Positions 60,826 to 64,000 of a DNA stretch of 64,000 nt are shown one piece after another (position 1 is the stretch's first letter; each line of letters starts with the position of its first letter). Source of the stretch: Nitrospiraceae bacterium. Lineage in GTDB: Bacteria > Nitrospirota > Nitrospiria > Nitrospirales > Nitrospiraceae. The stretch is from positions 744,001-808,000 of the forward strand of contig JAHBWI010000002.1 in the NCBI GenBank assembly GCA_019637075.1, read 5' to 3'. The notes under the pieces were generated by a model, which did not search any database, was not told the origin of the DNA, and worked only from the letters and a program-made list of their open reading frames with translations. Position numbers and translations under genes: made by a program.

Positions 60826-61512
60826 CTACGACTCCACTGCAATCCGCACCGCCGCCGCCGTCGCAACCGGTGCCAATACGGCAGCGATGAGTAAACAGGC
60901 TCCCAGCAACGACACATTCGCCTCGATCCCGAGTCCCGCTTCATGTCCGGTCACGGCTCCGGCCCCGAAGATCAGCACCGGCACGAACAGAGGCAATACC
61001 AGCAAGGCCACGAGCGCCTGTCCTCCCCGCACCCCGAGCGTCAGCCCGGCGCCGATCGCCCCGATGAAACTCAGCGTCGGAGTGCCCAGCAAGATGGACA
61101 GCGTCAACACGCCGATCGACTCCCCATCCATTCCAAAGACGATGCCCAAGAGAGGCGAAAGCAGGACCAGCGGAAGACCGGATACCAACCAATGGGCGCA
61201 GACCTTGGCCGCGACGAGGACCGATAAGGGATGGGACGTCAACACGAACTGTTCCAGTGACCCATCGAGGTAGTCGGCAGTGAACAGCCGGCCCAAGGAC
61301 AGTAGGCACGAGAGGAGCGCCGCAACCCAGAGAATGCCGGGAGCCATGGTCCTGATCACCGCGGGCTCCGAGCCCACACCAAGAGGAAATAGGCTCGCGA
61401 CCACGATGAAGAACATGATGCTCGTGGCCAGGTCGGCACGGCGACGCAAGGCCAACAAGACATCCCGTCGCACGACGGTTTGCCAAGCGCCAAGCAGGCC
61501 TTGTGCCGTCAT
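60826..61512 (-). CDS. ccmB: Heme exporter permease CcmB
   Basis: A 228-residue membrane subunit of the CcmAB ABC transporter with six helices. RRDVLLALRRRADLATSIMFF, DGSLEQFVLTSHPLSVLVAAK and LLVLPLFVPVLIFGAGAV match CcmB. The ATG at 61512 overlaps the ccmA stop (ATGA). A longer upstream frame overlaps ccmA entirely and is a shadow. Confidence 0.95.
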   Translation of the reverse strand: MTAQGLLGAWQTVVRRDVLLALRRRADLATSIMFFIVVASLFPLGVGSEPAVIRTMAPGILWVAALLSCLLSLGRLFTADYLDGSLEQFVLTSHPLSVLVAAKVCAHWLVSGLPLVLLSPLLGIVFGMDGESIGVLTLSILLGTPTLSFIGAIGAGLTLGVRGGQALVALLVLPLFVPVLIFGAGAVTGHEAGLGIEANVSLLGACLLIAAVLAPVATAAAVRIAVES

Positions 61513-62129
61513 CCCGCCAGCCTCAGGCAACGAAGGTCGATCGTCGGAAGGTCGAGTTCCTGATGCGTCGCAACGACGATCGAACCACCTCGTTCCAGAT
61601 GCAGGCTCAAACGATCGGTGACCAGGCGCGTCGCCGCCGCATCCAACGACGTGAATGGCTCGTCCAGAATCCAGACGGGACGGCCGGTCAGCCAAAGCCG
61701 GGCCAGAGCGACGCGACGTTTCTGCCCCTGTGACAATACCTGGGTGGCCAACCGCCGAGTCTTCGCCCCGATCCCGACCGCTTCCAGTGCAGATGCCAGT
61801 TCCCCGTCTGTGGGGACGTGCCCGTCCAGACTCATCGTGATGTGCAAATTTTCCATCGGCGTCAGGTCGTCCTTGGTACCGTTCAGGTGCCCCAAATACG
61901 CCACCTGCATCCGATACTGTTCTCCCAGCACGGCAATATCGGTCCCGTGCCACAGCACCCGCCCTTCGTCCGGAGTGAGCAGTCCGCACAGCGCACGCAG
62001 GAAGCTGGATTTTCCGCTGCCGTTTTCGCCGAGCACGGTCAGGATCTGGCCTGGGCCGACGGTCACCCGAAGATCCGAAAATACGCGCCGATCACCGCGA
62101 TTGCAGCCTAGTTGAACCGCTTCCAACAT
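61509..62129 (-). CDS. ccmA: Heme exporter ATPase CcmA
   Basis: A 206-residue ABC ATPase that powers release of holo-CcmE from CcmC. Walker A GENGSGKSS (about residues 33-41), signature LSQGQKRRVALARL (near LSGGQ, with Gln in place of one Gly), Walker B VWILDEPFTSLD and H-loop VVATHQ are all intact, in contrast to the ABC proteins at 42-46 kb. The start at 62129 is one base after the upstream stop. Confidence 0.96.
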   Translation of the reverse strand: MLEAVQLGCNRGDRRVFSDLRVTVGPGQILTVLGENGSGKSSFLRALCGLLTPDEGRVLWHGTDIAVLGEQYRMQVAYLGHLNGTKDDLTPMENLHITMSLDGHVPTDGELASALEAVGIGAKTRRLATQVLSQGQKRRVALARLWLTGRPVWILDEPFTSLDAAATRLVTDRLSLHLERGGSIVVATHQELDLPTIDLRCLRLAG

Positions 62130-62130
62130 C

Positions 62131-64000
62131 TTAGGAGAAATCCCAGCGAACGCCAAAGAAAAAGAACTCTCGCACCGTGCGATCCTTCTGCAGCGGACTC
62201 TCCGTTATGGTTTTCTCCACGCCTCCGGAGCCCTCAATCGTCCAGCCGTCACTGAATCGGTAGTCGACGCGTAGCGTCGGCGTCACCCGATACAGCTCCA
62301 CGTCGGCACTGTCCTTTTGATGGTACAGAATCAGGAACGTGTCGAGTTGCCATTGTTGGCCGAATCGGCCGAGCGAGTTCAACGTCAACGATTCGCCGCG
62401 ATACGTCGGACTATTGATATAGCTCGCGTTCACCACGAACGTATTTTTTTCGAAGGGGAAATCGGTGCCGATCGCCTGCAGAGTGTACGTCCAAATATTG
62501 CCAGTACCCGGCAAAGCTTGCAAGGAACATGGCGCATCCGTCGTGGCGTTCGGATTCAGGAACAACGTGCTGGTACCCGGCAGAATGACCAAGCAGTTCG
62601 ACGCCGAGGTCCCCGAAATCCGGTTCATTCGCACGTCGCCGCCCAATTGCCAATCCTTGCTTACCGCGTGGAGCACCCCGACAAGGAATAAGTCACTCGT
62701 GGCAGTGACGGCTTTCGCTTGCGCCCGCAGGATCGCCTCATTGGTCGTATTGATGTGCTCAAGCGAGGCATTGGGAGCTCCGAAGAGTGAGTTTGTCGTT
62801 TGGAGATACGGCGTTCTTCGATGATCGGCGAGGACCGTGTAGGTCGTGCCTTCGGTCACCCAGGTGCCGTTGAGCATGGCGACGTTCAGCACGCCGTACG
62901 AGATGTCATAGTCGACGAGCCCGAACGCGTTCTTTCCATTCGACGAATAGCGGATCTCACTTCCGACCGCCCGACGATCGACGACGCCGTTCACCATTTG
63001 ATTCAAGTAGTAGACGTTTCCGCTCCAAGCCTCCCCGAGCGGACCGATATCGACATTGGCTCCGTAAAAATAGCGTTTCAGGTCCGCGCGGAAATTGCGC
63101 GGATCGTCGGGTACGTAGCGGGAATCCAAACTGAACTGTCTCGGCTGCCCTCCGATCAGATTGACATTGAGGAGCTGGGGCGCAACGGTATACCGGAACC
63201 AGGCTCCGTCGAAGCGATAATCCAGCACACCGCCGGTGTTGCCGGGCTGCCGCCCGACGCGAAGGAAATAGGCATCCTGCTTCGAATGCTCGACGTACGC
63301 GGCCCGAAGCCGGCTCACGTTGCGTCGCACGTCGTCGCTTGTGAGGAGATCCAGCGAATGGGTCCCGCGGACGACCATCTTGGTGTCGTACTCATCTTTG
63401 CGATAACGCCCGGTCACGTCGAACGCCGACACCAGCAGAGACTGGTCATGCGTATTGAGGGTCGTGGTGATATTCGTATCCTTCGCGGTGCTCTTGGTCT
63501 GGCTGTATCCGCCATAGTAGTACTCGTAGACACTGCCGTAGACCCTGGTCTCCTCGATCTTTTTCGGCTTCCTCGCGCCCGGCTTCTGTTGCGCCATTTG
63601 CGTACCGGCTTCAGCCAGCGCCGCCAGCCGCTGCCGCACTCTGGTGGCGCCTTCACCCTCCGGATACGCCTTCAAGTAGTGCTCGTATTCAGCTTTCGCT
63701 TTGGCCAGTTCCCCGCTGCGCTCTCGGGCCACACCGACCATCTCCTGCGCATCCTGCGACTGCCGGTTGGGCGGAAGATTCAACAGGACGTTGAAGATCT
63801 GAACGGCCTTTTCGTTTTCTTCCGCCTTGAGCGCGCCTCGGCCCAACTGCATCAGGTCGTCGGCATACTTGCCGACATCCATTCCCGGGCGGAACGGCGG
63901 AACGGCGAAAGACTGTGTCGGCGCTTGTCCCTTGGCCGGAGGGGCCGCCGCCGACTGAGGGGCGCGGACCGTAGGTGGAACAGGCGGCAACTGGGCGGGA
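62131..64000 (-). CDS. TPR plus outer-membrane beta-barrel protein, cut by the right edge
   Basis: At least 622 residues are visible and the frame is still open at base 64000, so the true start lies outside. The visible N-terminal part is Pro/Ala/Gln-rich, then TPR-like helices (GRGALKAEENEKAVQIFNVLLNLPP, ELAKAKAEYEHYLKAYP, about 45-125), then about 480 residues of alternating beta strands with Tyr-rich stretches (YEYYYGGY), ending EFFFFGVRWDFS with the terminal aromatic motif of outer-membrane barrels. It lies one base before ccmA, so it may share the ccm transcript. The architecture is like exopolysaccharide-export (AlgE/PgaA) and MtrB-type porin proteins; I cannot choose. Confidence 0.75.
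   Translation of the reverse strand, partial: PAQLPPVPPTVRAPQSAAAPPAKGQAPTQSFAVPPFRPGMDVGKYADDLMQLGRGALKAEENEKAVQIFNVLLNLPPNRQSQDAQEMVGVARERSGELAKAKAEYEHYLKAYPEGEGATRVRQRLAALAEAGTQMAQQKPGARKPKKIEETRVYGSVYEYYYGGYSQTKSTAKDTNITTTLNTHDQSLLVSAFDVTGRYRKDEYDTKMVVRGTHSLDLLTSDDVRRNVSRLRAAYVEHSKQDAYFLRVGRQPGNTGGVLDYRFDGAWFRYTVAPQLLNVNLIGGQPRQFSLDSRYVPDDPRNFRADLKRYFYGANVDIGPLGEAWSGNVYYLNQMVNGVVDRRAVGSEIRYSSNGKNAFGLVDYDISYGVLNVAMLNGTWVTEGTTYTVLADHRRTPYLQTTNSLFGAPNASLEHINTTNEAILRAQAKAVTATSDLFLVGVLHAVSKDWQLGGDVRMNRISGTSASNCLVILPGTSTLFLNPNATTDAPCSLQALPGTGNIWTYTLQAIGTDFPFEKNTFVVNASYINSPTYRGESLTLNSLGRFGQQWQLDTFLILYHQKDSADVELYRVTPTLRVDYRFSDGWTIEGSGGVEKTITESPLQKDRTVREFFFFGVRWDFS

Noticed and set aside
1-64000. 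tRNA, rRNA, CRISPR arrays, integrases or prophage genes
   Set aside because: No cloverleaf-like arms, regularly spaced repeats or recombinase motifs were seen on either strand, although a covariance-model scan was not possible.

Overview
The window looks like a chromosomal segment of a Nitrospira-type bacterium (Nitrospirota). This is an inference from GC-rich coding sequence, several sigma-54 enhancer-binding proteins, complete System I cytochrome c maturation, a sulfide:quinone oxidoreductase, a very large multicopper oxidase next to FGE-fold proteins, and a pyruvoyl arginine decarboxylase/agmatinase pair. I see no rRNA, tRNA, CRISPR array, transposase or phage gene.

Layout. 1-6 kb (minus): an RND pump (cut by the left edge), its lipoprotein adaptor, a DUF2892 membrane protein and an SQR. 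6.3-8.7 kb: an output-less CHASE3 membrane protein, a CopD-like protein and a flavodiiron-like protein. 8.7-17.9 kb (minus): a beta-barrel protein, two FGE-fold proteins, a cupredoxin-like protein and a 1645-residue multicopper oxidase with motif order C-D-A-B. The oxidase has a structured 5' leader, a sigma-54 type promoter and an upstream palindrome. 18-25 kb (minus): a PAS/sigma-54 activator, a receiver protein, a 1097-residue PAS histidine kinase and an NtrC-type regulator. 25.4-28.1 kb: a MacA/MacB-like pair behind a sigma-54 type promoter, divergent from the NtrC-type gene. 28.3-39 kb: housekeeping and mixed genes (lipA, maf, dus, a DUF692/MNIO protein, CBS-PilZ, LOG, DHH, rhomboid, purEK). 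39.3-46.8 kb: a five-gene export-like operon (HlyD, TolC, two ABC proteins with eroded ATPase motifs, a two-helix sensor-like protein). 46.8-53 kb: rluF-like gene and a polyamine cluster (deoxyhypusine-synthase-like, DsbA, zinc ribbon, aldehyde dehydrogenase, arginine decarboxylase, agmatinase). 53.8-64 kb (minus): ccmABCDEFGHI with an iron-sulfur flavoprotein downstream and a TPR/beta-barrel protein upstream (cut by the right edge).

How genes work together. The arginine decarboxylase and agmatinase would make putrescine, which the deoxyhypusine-synthase-like enzyme could turn into homospermidine. The ccm genes attach heme to periplasmic cytochromes c. The two sigma-54 activators lie beside sigma-54 type promoters for the multicopper oxidase, the receiver/activator operon and the MacA/MacB-like pump. 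Short dispersed repeats sit between genes, and one has apparently entered the RND pump reading frame without breaking it.
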